DNA of 64,000 nt from DSUN01 sp035527715 (lineage in GTDB: Bacteria; Planctomycetota; PUPC01; DSUN01): contig DATKZY010000096.1 of NCBI GenBank assembly GCA_035527715.1, positions 68,981 to 132,980 on the forward strand, given 5' to 3'. The notes under the pieces were generated by a model. It was not told the origin of the DNA, did no database searches, and saw nothing but the letters and a program-made list of their open reading frames with translations. This document shows, one piece after another, positions 32,787 through 39,935 of this stretch (position 1 is its first letter; each line of letters begins with the position of its first letter). A program made the translations under genes and the position numbers.

Positions 32787-32817
32787 GCAGTAGACAGTGG
32801 ACAGTGGGCAGCGGACC
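32786..32817 (+). repeat. Heptamer tandem repeat starting at the HEAT-gene stop codon
   Basis: From the last base of the TAG, 7-nt units run GGCAGTA, GACAGTG, GACAGTG, GGCAGCG, then GACC. The same style of repeat follows the SDR stop and overlaps the stop at 56004-56006. Confidence 0.65.
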
Positions 32818-32822
32818 GGTCC

Positions 32823-32873
32823 TCAGGCACAGCCGTATCGGCGGAGGTGGCGAAGCGGGGCGGCGCGTTTCAC
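32823..32873 (-). pseudogene. hicA: Truncated hicA toxin remnant
   Basis: On the minus strand a GTG (32871-32873) that overlaps the hicB stop (GTGA) opens 16 codons, MKRAAPLRHLRRYGCA, then TGA at 32823-32825. This matches the start of HicA toxins, which typically read M-K-R-x-x-L-x-x-H-L-x-x-x-G-C followed by L-L-R-E-G. A one-base frame change right after the Gly-Cys would read L-R-T, as expected for the next HicA residues, so the gene looks frameshifted and then lost. The rest of the toxin, including its catalytic His region, is absent. Confidence 0.6.
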
Positions 32874-33085
32874 TGGATCGTCACCGTCTCGCGGACCGCA
32901 CTGGCAGGGAGGCCGCGCAGGGCGTCCTCGCGGCGGTCCTCGAGGATCAGTTCAATCGCATCCGCCAGGCTCGCCAGCGCTTCCTTCTTCGTGCGGCCCT
33001 GGCCGTTCGCTCCAGGGACCTCCGGGCAGTAAGCGATGAACCACTTTCCGTCGCGCTCGACGATGGCCGTGAATTCGTTGTGCAT
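32870..33085 (-). CDS. hicB: HicB-like antitoxin
   Basis: A 71-residue protein with the HicB fold pattern: FTAIVERDGKWFIAYCPEVPGANGQGRTKKEALASLADAIELILEDR, matching the partially degraded RNase H-like fold of HicB. HicB antitoxins neutralise the mRNA interferase HicA. Here the downstream hicA is truncated after 16 codons, so the antitoxin is an orphan. No DNA-binding C-terminal domain is present, as in short HicB forms. The ATG at 33085 has AGGAGAAG upstream and is preferred to an ATG 13 codons earlier. Confidence 0.8.
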   Translation of the reverse strand: MHNEFTAIVERDGKWFIAYCPEVPGANGQGRTKKEALASLADAIELILEDRREDALRGLPASAVRETVTIQ

Positions 33086-33170
33086 ATTTCTTCTCCTGCT
33101 TGCCTTCATTGATGCGCGTATCACGGATACCCTGGGAGGTCAAGCGCAGGTGACGAGTGGGCACTCGGGC

Positions 33171-33200
33171 TTGACGCTTTGGGCCGACATGTGCCATGAT
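33171..33200 (+). promoter_or_regulatory. Promoter of the FAD oxidoreductase gene
   Basis: TTGACG (33171-33176), 18-nt spacer, CATGAT (33195-33200, 4 of 6). A divergent minus-strand TTGACC (33138-33143) upstream of hicB may be its -35, but the -10 there is poor. Confidence 0.4.
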
Positions 33201-33242
33201 GCTGCAACGGTTGTATGTTCCAAGGGACCATGAGGGGAAGAG

Positions 33243-34739
33243 ATGAAAGCAGGACCGCCCCGGGGTCTCACACGGCGCAGGTTCTTTGCCGTCACCGCAG
33301 CGGGCGCGGCGGCGCCGCTTGTTGCGGGGCGCGTCGCCCTCGGCCAGGCCGGGAAGGCGCCTCCGGCAGGAAAGGAGTCGAAGACAATGGTCATCACCGT
33401 GCCCGAACACCGGGTGCCCGTGCTGGCGGAGTGCGATGTGCTGGTGTGCGGCGGCGGCACGTCGGGCATCACGGCGGCGGTCGCCGCCGCGCGGCACGGG
33501 GCGAGCGTGGTGCTGCTCGAGCGCTGGCCGATGATCGGCGGCATGGCCACCGCCGCACTCGTGACCGGCTGGCATCGCAGCGACCGCGAGAAGATGGTCA
33601 TCTACGGCCTCGTCGAGGAGACGGCCCAGCGGGCCTTCAAGCACGGCTGGATCTGGAAGGACGGCGGCTTCCCGCGCGTGCACGAGACCCACTGGTTCGA
33701 GCCCGAGGGGATGAAGATCGTCTACCACGACATGCTCGACGAGGCGAAGGTGCGCACCTTCTGCTACACGGTCGCCGGCGAGCCAATCGTCGAGGGCGGG
33801 CGCATCCGCGGCGTGCTGGCCGACACCAAGCTGGGGCGGCGAGCGGTGCTGGCGAAGATCGTGGTGGACGCGACGGGCGACGGCGACGTCGCGGCCAAGG
33901 CGGGCGTGCCCTTCGAGTTCGGCCGCGCCTCCGACGGCCGCGTGCAAGGCATGACCATGATGTACCGCGTCTGCAACATAGACGAGGCGAAGGTCAGGTC
34001 GTTCCCGCCCGACAAGGCGCGGGCGGTGATGGAGGCGATGCGGGCCGCCAGCAAGGCGGGCGAGCTGCCCCCGTTCAACCACGCCTTCAGCCTCGGCCAC
34101 GCCCGCAACCGCTTCATCCCCAACATGTGCCCCGTCGCCGGCAACCCCCTCGACGAGGAGGAATTGACCCGTCTCACCATCAAGGGCCGCCGCCAGGTGC
34201 ACGCCTACTGGGACTGGCTTCGCACCCGCGTGCCCGGCCTCGAAAAGGTGCAGATCGAGCAGACGGGCGTCAGCCTCGGCATCCGCGAATCCCGCCGCAT
34301 CAAGGGCGTGAAAACCCTCGACGCCAAGATGATCCTCGGCACCGTGAAGCACCCCGACGCCATCGGCCACGGCATCTGGATGATTGACATCCACGACCCG
34401 CTCGGCACCGGCTACACGACGTGGAACGACCGCGGGGCGAAGAGCATGGTGCCCGTGGGCAAGAGCTACCACATCCCGCTCGGCATGTGCCTCAACGCCA
34501 CGATCCCGAACCTCGCGGTGGCCGGCCGCTGCGCCTCCTCGACCCACGAGGGGCACTCGTCGGTGCGCGTCCAGACCCACTGCATGGTCATGGGCCAGGG
34601 CGTGGGCACCGCGGCGGCCCTCGCCCTCGCCGCCGGCTGCGACCTCGCCCAGGTGGACATCCCCACCCTCCAGGCCACCCTCAAGAAGGATGGCGTCTAC
34701 CTCGAAGACGTGCCGGAGCAGGGGGAGCGAAAGGGCTGA
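33243..34739 (+). CDS. Tat-secreted FAD-dependent oxidoreductase
   Basis: A 498-residue flavoprotein. A twin-arginine leader (TRRRFFAVTAAG) precedes a Rossmann dinucleotide-binding motif VLVCGGGTSGITAAVAAARHG with ERWPMIGGMAT (FAD adenine and ribose contacts), the mid-chain ATGDGDVAAKAG, and a C-terminal VAGRCASSTHEGHSSVRVQ closing the FAD site. This is the FAD_oxidored family frequent in planctomycetes, of unknown sugar-related substrates. An in-frame ATG at 33387 with AGGAG 9 nt upstream begins exactly at the mature enzyme and could yield a cytosolic form. The ATG at 33243 is taken as the main start. It reads away from hicB. Confidence 0.85.
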   Translation: MKAGPPRGLTRRRFFAVTAAGAAAPLVAGRVALGQAGKAPPAGKESKTMVITVPEHRVPVLAECDVLVCGGGTSGITAAVAAARHGASVVLLERWPMIGGMATAALVTGWHRSDREKMVIYGLVEETAQRAFKHGWIWKDGGFPRVHETHWFEPEGMKIVYHDMLDEAKVRTFCYTVAGEPIVEGGRIRGVLADTKLGRRAVLAKIVVDATGDGDVAAKAGVPFEFGRASDGRVQGMTMMYRVCNIDEAKVRSFPPDKARAVMEAMRAASKAGELPPFNHAFSLGHARNRFIPNMCPVAGNPLDEEELTRLTIKGRRQVHAYWDWLRTRVPGLEKVQIEQTGVSLGIRESRRIKGVKTLDAKMILGTVKHPDAIGHGIWMIDIHDPLGTGYTTWNDRGAKSMVPVGKSYHIPLGMCLNATIPNLAVAGRCASSTHEGHSSVRVQTHCMVMGQGVGTAAALALAAGCDLAQVDIPTLQATLKKDGVYLEDVPEQGERKG

Positions 34740-34745
34740 ACTTGA

Positions 34746-34788
34746 TCAAGATGATCACGCGCGCGCAATAGGGGGGTGATCATCTTGA
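34746..34788. terminator. Perfect 13-bp inverted repeat between convergent genes
   Basis: Arms 34746-34758 and 34776-34788 are exact reverse complements. The hairpin starts 6 nt after the stop of the FAD oxidoreductase and faces the stop of the propeller gene (34910) on the other strand, so it may end both transcripts. There is no T-run; a dispersed repeat is the alternative. Confidence 0.5.
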
Positions 34789-34818
34789 GGGCCGCGGATA
34801 GCGGCGCGTCCACCGCCG

Positions 34819-34902
34819 TTGACAGAGCACACGCTCGTCACCAACAACGAGCGGGAGTTCCGGCGCGTCCCGGGCCTCCGCGTGGAGAACTGGGCGGTGT
34901 AG
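34819..34902 (+). pseudogene. vapC: vapC (PIN-domain toxin) 3' remnant
   Basis: In one plus frame, 28 codons ending in a TAG at 34900-34902 read LTEHTLVTNNEREFRR then VPGLRVENWAV. This is the standard C-terminus of VapC toxins (L-V-T-x-N-x-x-E-F-x-x-V-P-G-L-x-x-E-x-W). Upstream of it the frame no longer resembles a PIN domain, so the catalytic Asp residues are lost. It lies 7 nt from the stop of the convergent propeller gene. Confidence 0.65.
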
Positions 34903-34909
34903 CCCGCCC

Positions 34910-36091
34910 TCACTTCGCCTCGCCTCCCACGCAGTAGACCATGCCGTTCGACGAGCCGAAGACGACCCTGCCCCCCGCCACGGCGGGCGAGGAGAGTATC
35001 CGGGGGTCGGGGGCGAAGACCACCACGTCGTCACTCGTGTCCATCGCCCACAGCCTGGCGCCATCCTTCAGGCGCAGGCAGGTGAGCTTCCCTTCGTCGT
35101 CGCCGAAGAGCACGGCGTCGCCCGCAACGGCCGGCGAGGAAAGGACGGGGGAGCCGACCTCGCTGCGCCAGACGAGCTTGCCCGTCGCGGCGTCCACGGC
35201 GTAGCACCCGCCGTCGCGCGAGCCGAACACGGCGCGGCCCCCCGTCACGGCCACGGCGGTGAGCACGGCGTCCTTCACCTCGCGGAAGCGCCAGAGGTCC
35301 TCACCATTCTTAGGGTCAAGGCACCGCACCTCGCCGTAGGGGGGCCTGGCGCTCTCGGTGAACGTGCCCTTGCCGATGGCGGCGTAGAGCCGGCCGTCCG
35401 CGTACGACGGGCCTGACCAGGCCGGGGCGGGCAGTTCCTTCTTCCACACGAGCGAGCCATCCTTCGCATCCACGCATACGATGCCCTGGAAGCCGTAGCC
35501 CGAGCCAGCGTAGACGCGGCCCTCGGCCACAAGCGGGCAGCCGTCCTCGTGCGGTCCCTTGTGCTGCCAGAGGACCTTGCCGGTCAGCGCGTCGGCGCAG
35601 TAGAGCCCGTCGTCGCCTGCGCCGAAGTAGACCCGGCCCGCGACCACGGTGGGCGAGGACTCGGTGTGGCTTTGGGTCTGGATGGACCACAATTCCTTGC
35701 CATTAGTGAGGTCAAGGCAATACAGCTTGCAGTCGGTGTGCTCGTGGAGTCCCTCGCCCACGTAGACCCGCCCGTTCGCGACGGCCGGGGAGGAGAAGAC
35801 GGGCCACTTGGTGTCGAACCTCCAGGCGGTCTTTCCGGTCGCGAGCTCGAGGCAGTAGACGCGATAGCTGTCGCTGCCGATGACGACACGCGAGCCGGCG
35901 ACGGCGGGAGAGGAGGCGAAGGGGCGGCGCTCGAGGAGCTTCGGCTCCCGGAACTTCCATAGCAGGCGTCCGCCTGGCGCTCGCGGGGTCTCGCCCACGG
36001 CGCCGCAGCGGGCGAAGCTGCCGCGAAACGTCGGCCAGTCGCCGCCCTTCTCGGTAGCGGAGGCCGACGCGGCCAACAAGAGGGGAACCAA
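34910..36091 (-). CDS. Secreted PQQ-type beta-propeller protein
   Basis: A propeller of PQQ/BamB-like blades; each blade carries a SSPAVAxGRVxxG and CLDxxxGKxxW type repeat (SSPAVANGRVYVGEGL, YCLDLTNGKELWSIQ, CADALTGKVLWQHKG, AVDAATGKLVWRSEV). The TTG at 36091 would give 393 residues with a short odd leader. Reading from an ATC at 36113-36115, preceded by GAAGGAAT 7 nt upstream, gives a textbook signal peptide (ARLPFAALVPLLLAASASA), so a non-canonical AUC start is possible. No bound-cofactor residues are evident. It is last in a five-gene minus-strand unit with sulfatase, DUF4091 and beta-helix proteins. Confidence 0.75.
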   Translation of the reverse strand: MVPLLLAASASATEKGGDWPTFRGSFARCGAVGETPRAPGGRLLWKFREPKLLERRPFASSPAVAGSRVVIGSDSYRVYCLELATGKTAWRFDTKWPVFSSPAVANGRVYVGEGLHEHTDCKLYCLDLTNGKELWSIQTQSHTESSPTVVAGRVYFGAGDDGLYCADALTGKVLWQHKGPHEDGCPLVAEGRVYAGSGYGFQGIVCVDAKDGSLVWKKELPAPAWSGPSYADGRLYAAIGKGTFTESARPPYGEVRCLDPKNGEDLWRFREVKDAVLTAVAVTGGRAVFGSRDGGCYAVDAATGKLVWRSEVGSPVLSSPAVAGDAVLFGDDEGKLTCLRLKDGARLWAMDTSDDVVVFAPDPRILSSPAVAGGRVVFGSSNGMVYCVGGEAK

Positions 36092-36119
36092 GGCCGCAAA
36101 CGGTAGCCGTGCGATGGCG

Positions 36120-37895
36120 CTATTCCTTCGTGATCAGATGTTGGGCAGGGACGACCTGGCGGGGAAAGTGGTCGCTCGACCAGTAGAGGCGGAGGCAGGC
36201 CTGGGGGTCCCAGAAGCCGGTGCGCTTCGAGCGATAGCCGAACTTCACCTGGATGCGGTGGAGGCCCTTGGCCAGGCGGAGCGGCTCGCTGAAGTCGAGA
36301 CGCACCCCGCCGCACGGGTCCTGCACCGCGTCGGTCGGGTGCGGGAGGATGGGCTTGCCGTCGAGGAGCACGGTGGCCGCGGGCGCGGAGAGGTAGAGGC
36401 CGGGGAAGCCCATTCGCCCGGGGGTCCTGACAGAGTTGGCGCTGGTCTTGCCCTCGCCGCAGTTGCGGGCGTAGAAGCGGTACTCGCCGTCAACGGGGAC
36501 GACGACGCAGCCGTCCCACACGACGGTTGCAGGCGGCTGGTATTTCATCAGGGGGTTGGGCACGGTCTGGTAGCCGCTCTGCCACCAGGAGCCGAAGTCG
36601 AGCGTCGCATCGGTTTCGGGCGCGCCGTCGGGGCCTTTGCGGGTGAGGCCGGGCCGGGCGTTGCCAAGGGATTTCCACCAGGCGGCCCACTCGTCTTTCG
36701 ACAGCTTCTTGCCCGTGACGGTTTCGAGGGCGGCCTGGCAGAAGGCCGCGGTCTTCGCCGAGGTGGAGCCGAGGCCGCGAATCAGCTCACTGATGACCCA
36801 CGTGCGGGCGAGAAGGTCATCGCCCGCGGGCGCGAGGAGCGGGGCGACGGCGGCCCGGACGGCGGGGTGTTTGCTGTGGTGGCAGGCGCCCCAGCCGTTG
36901 GCCCATCGGGCCGCGGCGAGGGCCTCGGCGGCGGCCTGGTGCACGAGGGGCGACGAATCGCTCAGGCCGTCGAGCAAGGCATCCGTGTCGCCCAGTAGGG
37001 CCAGGGTCGCCACGGCGGCGAGGCGCGCGTGCTCGTCGCCGTGGACGAGCCCCTCCTCCTTGAGAATCTTTGCCACCTCATCGGCCGGGAGGCCCTTGGG
37101 CTTGTTCTCCTTGTCGAAGAGACGCCCGCGAACGCCCTGCCAGGAGACGGGGTTCACCTTCGCCGGGTGGAGGCTGAAGCCCATATAGGTGGTTGGCCCG
37201 CGGAGTTTGGGGTGGGCCATGAGCACCTTGTCGCCCAGAGCGAGGAGGTCGGCGCGCTTCGCCCGCTCTTCGTATGCCTTTGCCGCCATGCGGTGGGTGG
37301 CAGCGAGGGCCTTCTGGCCGGCGGCATCCAACTCCTTCGCGCACCGCTCGTGGAAGGGGATGGCAACGGCGCGATAGTAGCGCGCCTCGCCGCGGCGGCA
37401 CAGCTCCGCGAGGCGGAAGTCCCCGTGCTTCTCCGCTGCCGGCGCCATGACGGGCAGCTCGGTCCGCACGCCCCCGTAATCCTCGTCCATGAACTCGCAC
37501 ATCCACAGGTAGTTGAGGAACTCCATCCGCTCGAGCTGCTCGGGCGTGAGCTTCGCCTGGGCGAGGCAGCGCTTGTAGCGCTCCTCGAACTCCTTGGGGA
37601 GCTGGACGTATTCGGTGGCGTACTTGCCCGTGGCATAGTTGGCGGGGTCGCCGTTCCAGTGGAAGGCCAGGTAGTTCTCGACGCCGCCGCGGAGCGCGCG
37701 CTGGTAGTACATCGCGGCCAGGTCGAACTTCCCGGCCTTCTCGAACATGTAGGCGGGGTCCATGTTCTCGGAGGCCCGGTCGGCCAGAGCAGCCGCGGCC
37801 AGGAGGCCCACGAGGGCGGCCACGCATGAGAAGCGGAAGCGGCAAGTCGAGGAAGCGGTCACGGCACACATCCCCCAAGGCATGTCGGAAGGCAC
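36120..37895 (-). CDS. Secreted HEAT/helical-repeat protein with PA14-like C-terminus
   Basis: A protein of up to 591 residues; the true start among a GTG at 37895, two ATGs and another GTG within the first 12 codons is uncertain. After a leader (VAALVGLLAAAALADRASEN) there is a TPR/HEAT-like helical region (AYMFEKAGKFDLAAMYYQRAL, ALLGDTDALLDGLSDSSPLVHQAAAEALAAA). A PA14-like beta domain (GEYRFYARNCGEGKTS ... LYLSAPAATVLLDGKPIL ... GLHRIQVKFGYRSKR) occupies about residues 455-580. PA14 domains bind carbohydrate. The next gene follows within a few codons, so translation is probably coupled. Function unknown; a surface glycan-binding scaffold is inferred. Confidence 0.65.
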   Translation of the reverse strand: MPSDMPWGMCAVTASSTCRFRFSCVAALVGLLAAAALADRASENMDPAYMFEKAGKFDLAAMYYQRALRGGVENYLAFHWNGDPANYATGKYATEYVQLPKEFEERYKRCLAQAKLTPEQLERMEFLNYLWMCEFMDEDYGGVRTELPVMAPAAEKHGDFRLAELCRRGEARYYRAVAIPFHERCAKELDAAGQKALAATHRMAAKAYEERAKRADLLALGDKVLMAHPKLRGPTTYMGFSLHPAKVNPVSWQGVRGRLFDKENKPKGLPADEVAKILKEEGLVHGDEHARLAAVATLALLGDTDALLDGLSDSSPLVHQAAAEALAAARWANGWGACHHSKHPAVRAAVAPLLAPAGDDLLARTWVISELIRGLGSTSAKTAAFCQAALETVTGKKLSKDEWAAWWKSLGNARPGLTRKGPDGAPETDATLDFGSWWQSGYQTVPNPLMKYQPPATVVWDGCVVVPVDGEYRFYARNCGEGKTSANSVRTPGRMGFPGLYLSAPAATVLLDGKPILPHPTDAVQDPCGGVRLDFSEPLRLAKGLHRIQVKFGYRSKRTGFWDPQACLRLYWSSDHFPRQVVPAQHLITKE

Positions 37896-37921
37896 AGGGT
37901 CACTGCATGGTACTGCCGCGC

Positions 37922-37943
37922 GCGGGCAAATCGTTTCGCCCGC
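37922..37943. repeat. Hairpin between beta-helix and HEAT/PA14-like genes
   Basis: GCGGGC (37922-37927) pairs with GCCCGC (38-43 of the same hundred, 37938-37943), with AAA and TTT extending the stem past one bulged C. It is in the 54-nt gap of the minus-strand unit and could be an attenuator or processing site. A small overlapping palindrome (37938-37948) may compete with it. Confidence 0.4.
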
Positions 37944-37949
37944 CGGGCC

Positions 37950-39914
37950 TCACCGGGCCGCGTGCGCCCGCTGCCACTCGAAGATGGAGGGGACCTCGGG
38001 CTGCGGGCGCGGCGGGTCGGGCGCGAAGGGGGCAAAGGCGTTGTCGCGCGCGACGAGCGGCTTGCCCGGGCCGCCCACAAGCTGGCCGTTCCCGCCGAAG
38101 ATGCGGTTGCCGATGACCTCGATGCCGGTGCAGTCCGCGGTCGAGAGCTGAATGGCCGGCTGCTTCGGGTCGGCCAGGGCGAAGACGTTTCCGCGCAGGA
38201 TGTGGTCGAAGGAGCAAGTCCTGGCGAAGACGGCCGGGCCGGCCTTCACGACGAAGCGGTTGTGGAGGATGAGCCAGTTCTCGTTCATCCCGCCCATCCA
38301 GAGGCCGCTCTTGGGCGAGCGGAAGTCGCAGTTGTAGACGACGTTGCGCGGGCCGTTCGGGCCGTGCGCCGCGTCGTTGGGCGGCGAGGCCCAGGCGCCA
38401 TAGCGATAGGAGCCCCAGCTTCCGTCCGAATCCACCGTGCACTGCTCGAAGAGGTTCTCATTCGTCCAGCCTGCGTGCCACTGGGCGTCGCTGCCGTGGA
38501 AGGTGCCGCGGCGGATGACGTTGCCCGACGACGCCCACTGCACGCAGGGGGCGTGGCGCATCTTGCGCGTCGTCACGCCGTCGAGCAAGCAGTCCCACGA
38601 GTGCTGCCAGCCGACGTAGGCGGTGCCGCCGCCGCCGTTGTACCAGGCCTCGTCGGCCACGCAGTCGCGGATCTCGCACCACTTGCCCCACGTGGCGTGG
38701 AGCGGGAAGCGGCCGGCCTTGAGCACGGTGACGCCGCGCGCCCAGCACTCCCAGCCGACGCAGAAGTAGACGCCATTCGTCCACAGCTTCTCGGTCTGCA
38801 CGAGCGTGAGGTTCTCGACCCCGCAGCGGCGGATGGGGTAGATCTTCTGCGCGGTCGAGCCGTCAATGAGGGGGAAGTCGTAGCGGAGGGGCTGGTTGAG
38901 CCGCACGCGGGGGCCGTCAACGGCCTCGACCTGGAAGCCGTAGCGGCGGTAGTCGCCCCACTTGCAGGCGTTGCGCACGAGGGCGTTCCAGCGCGGCGTG
39001 GCGGGGGCGTGGAGCACGAGGGCGTCGCCGGGCTTCAGGGCGGGCGCGGCATCGAGCGCGATCTCCGTGTCGCCGCGGCAGCCGTCCTTCGCCAGCTTCC
39101 AGGTCGGGCCGCTGCGGCTGTCGCCCACGAAGGCGATGGCTGCGGCGTCGTTGGGGAACCGGCGTTTCCCCTCGGGCCGGCGGGCCTGGGGGTCCACCTT
39201 CACCGCGAGCGTCGCCTCGGCGCGCCGACCGCCTTTCCACTCGGCGATGGCCTTGAGCGCGTGGTCGCCCGCGCCAACGGCTCGCACAACCGCGTCGCCC
39301 GCCAGGCGGAGCGAGAACGTGCCGCCCCAGTGCGCGTGCTGGGCGCGCTCGGCAACGACCTTGCCGCCTGCCTCGACCGCGATCCGCTGAAGGCCGTCGG
39401 GCGCTGCGTGGACCTCGAGCCATGTGTCGGGGCCGATCGTGTCGCCCGGCCTGGGCTGGAAGAAGCCCACGCCGCCCTTGGGCGCGGCGTAGCGGAAGAC
39501 GAGCTTCGTCGCCTCAGCTCCCTGGCCGCGAATCACCACGCCGCTGTCGGTGATCACGACCGGGCGGTCGAGGCGATACGTGCCCTTGCCGAGCACGAGC
39601 GCCCCGCCGCCCGCCTTGGCGACCGCTACGGCGCCCCGCTCGATGGCCTCCGCATCGTCGCGATCGTCGTCGGCCTTGCCGCCGAAGTCCTCGACCTTCG
39701 CGCGCTCGGGCACGGTCGGGATGCCGCCGGGCACGCCGGCGTGCCGCCAGTCGGGGTAGACGATGCCGTCCGGCCCGACCACGTCGGCGGCGGTGAGGCG
39801 CGCCTTCTCGTCGGGGCGGAGCTTATACGCCGGCGGCCAGGGCGGCCCTGGCTCCGCCGCGAACGCCACGACCGCGCCCAGCGCGCACCCGACGGCAATC
39901 TCTGTCCAGCCCAT
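37950..39914 (-). CDS. Secreted right-handed beta-helix protein (polysaccharide-lyase-like)
   Basis: A 654-residue exported protein with signal peptide (IAVGCALGAVVAFAAEPG). The start of the fold matches the pectate-lyase-superfamily pattern (VEDFGGKADDDRDDAEAIERGAVAVAKAGGGALVLGKGTYRLD), and later coils read RNVVYNCDFRSPKSGLWMGG, NLFEQCTVDSDGSWGS, IEVIGNRIFGGNG. Trp/Tyr-rich loops (EAWYNGGGGTAYVGWQHSWDCL) suggest a sugar-binding groove. Enzymes of this fold are lyases or hydrolases of uronic-acid polymers; no unique catalytic motif was recognised. The ATG at 39914 has AGGAAG upstream. It lies 21 nt after the DUF4091 gene in the same transcript. Confidence 0.75.
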   Translation of the reverse strand: MGWTEIAVGCALGAVVAFAAEPGPPWPPAYKLRPDEKARLTAADVVGPDGIVYPDWRHAGVPGGIPTVPERAKVEDFGGKADDDRDDAEAIERGAVAVAKAGGGALVLGKGTYRLDRPVVITDSGVVIRGQGAEATKLVFRYAAPKGGVGFFQPRPGDTIGPDTWLEVHAAPDGLQRIAVEAGGKVVAERAQHAHWGGTFSLRLAGDAVVRAVGAGDHALKAIAEWKGGRRAEATLAVKVDPQARRPEGKRRFPNDAAAIAFVGDSRSGPTWKLAKDGCRGDTEIALDAAPALKPGDALVLHAPATPRWNALVRNACKWGDYRRYGFQVEAVDGPRVRLNQPLRYDFPLIDGSTAQKIYPIRRCGVENLTLVQTEKLWTNGVYFCVGWECWARGVTVLKAGRFPLHATWGKWCEIRDCVADEAWYNGGGGTAYVGWQHSWDCLLDGVTTRKMRHAPCVQWASSGNVIRRGTFHGSDAQWHAGWTNENLFEQCTVDSDGSWGSYRYGAWASPPNDAAHGPNGPRNVVYNCDFRSPKSGLWMGGMNENWLILHNRFVVKAGPAVFARTCSFDHILRGNVFALADPKQPAIQLSTADCTGIEVIGNRIFGGNGQLVGGPGKPLVARDNAFAPFAPDPPRPQPEVPSIFEWQRAHAAR

Positions 39915-39935
39915 TGTTGTCTTCCTTTCGTGGGA

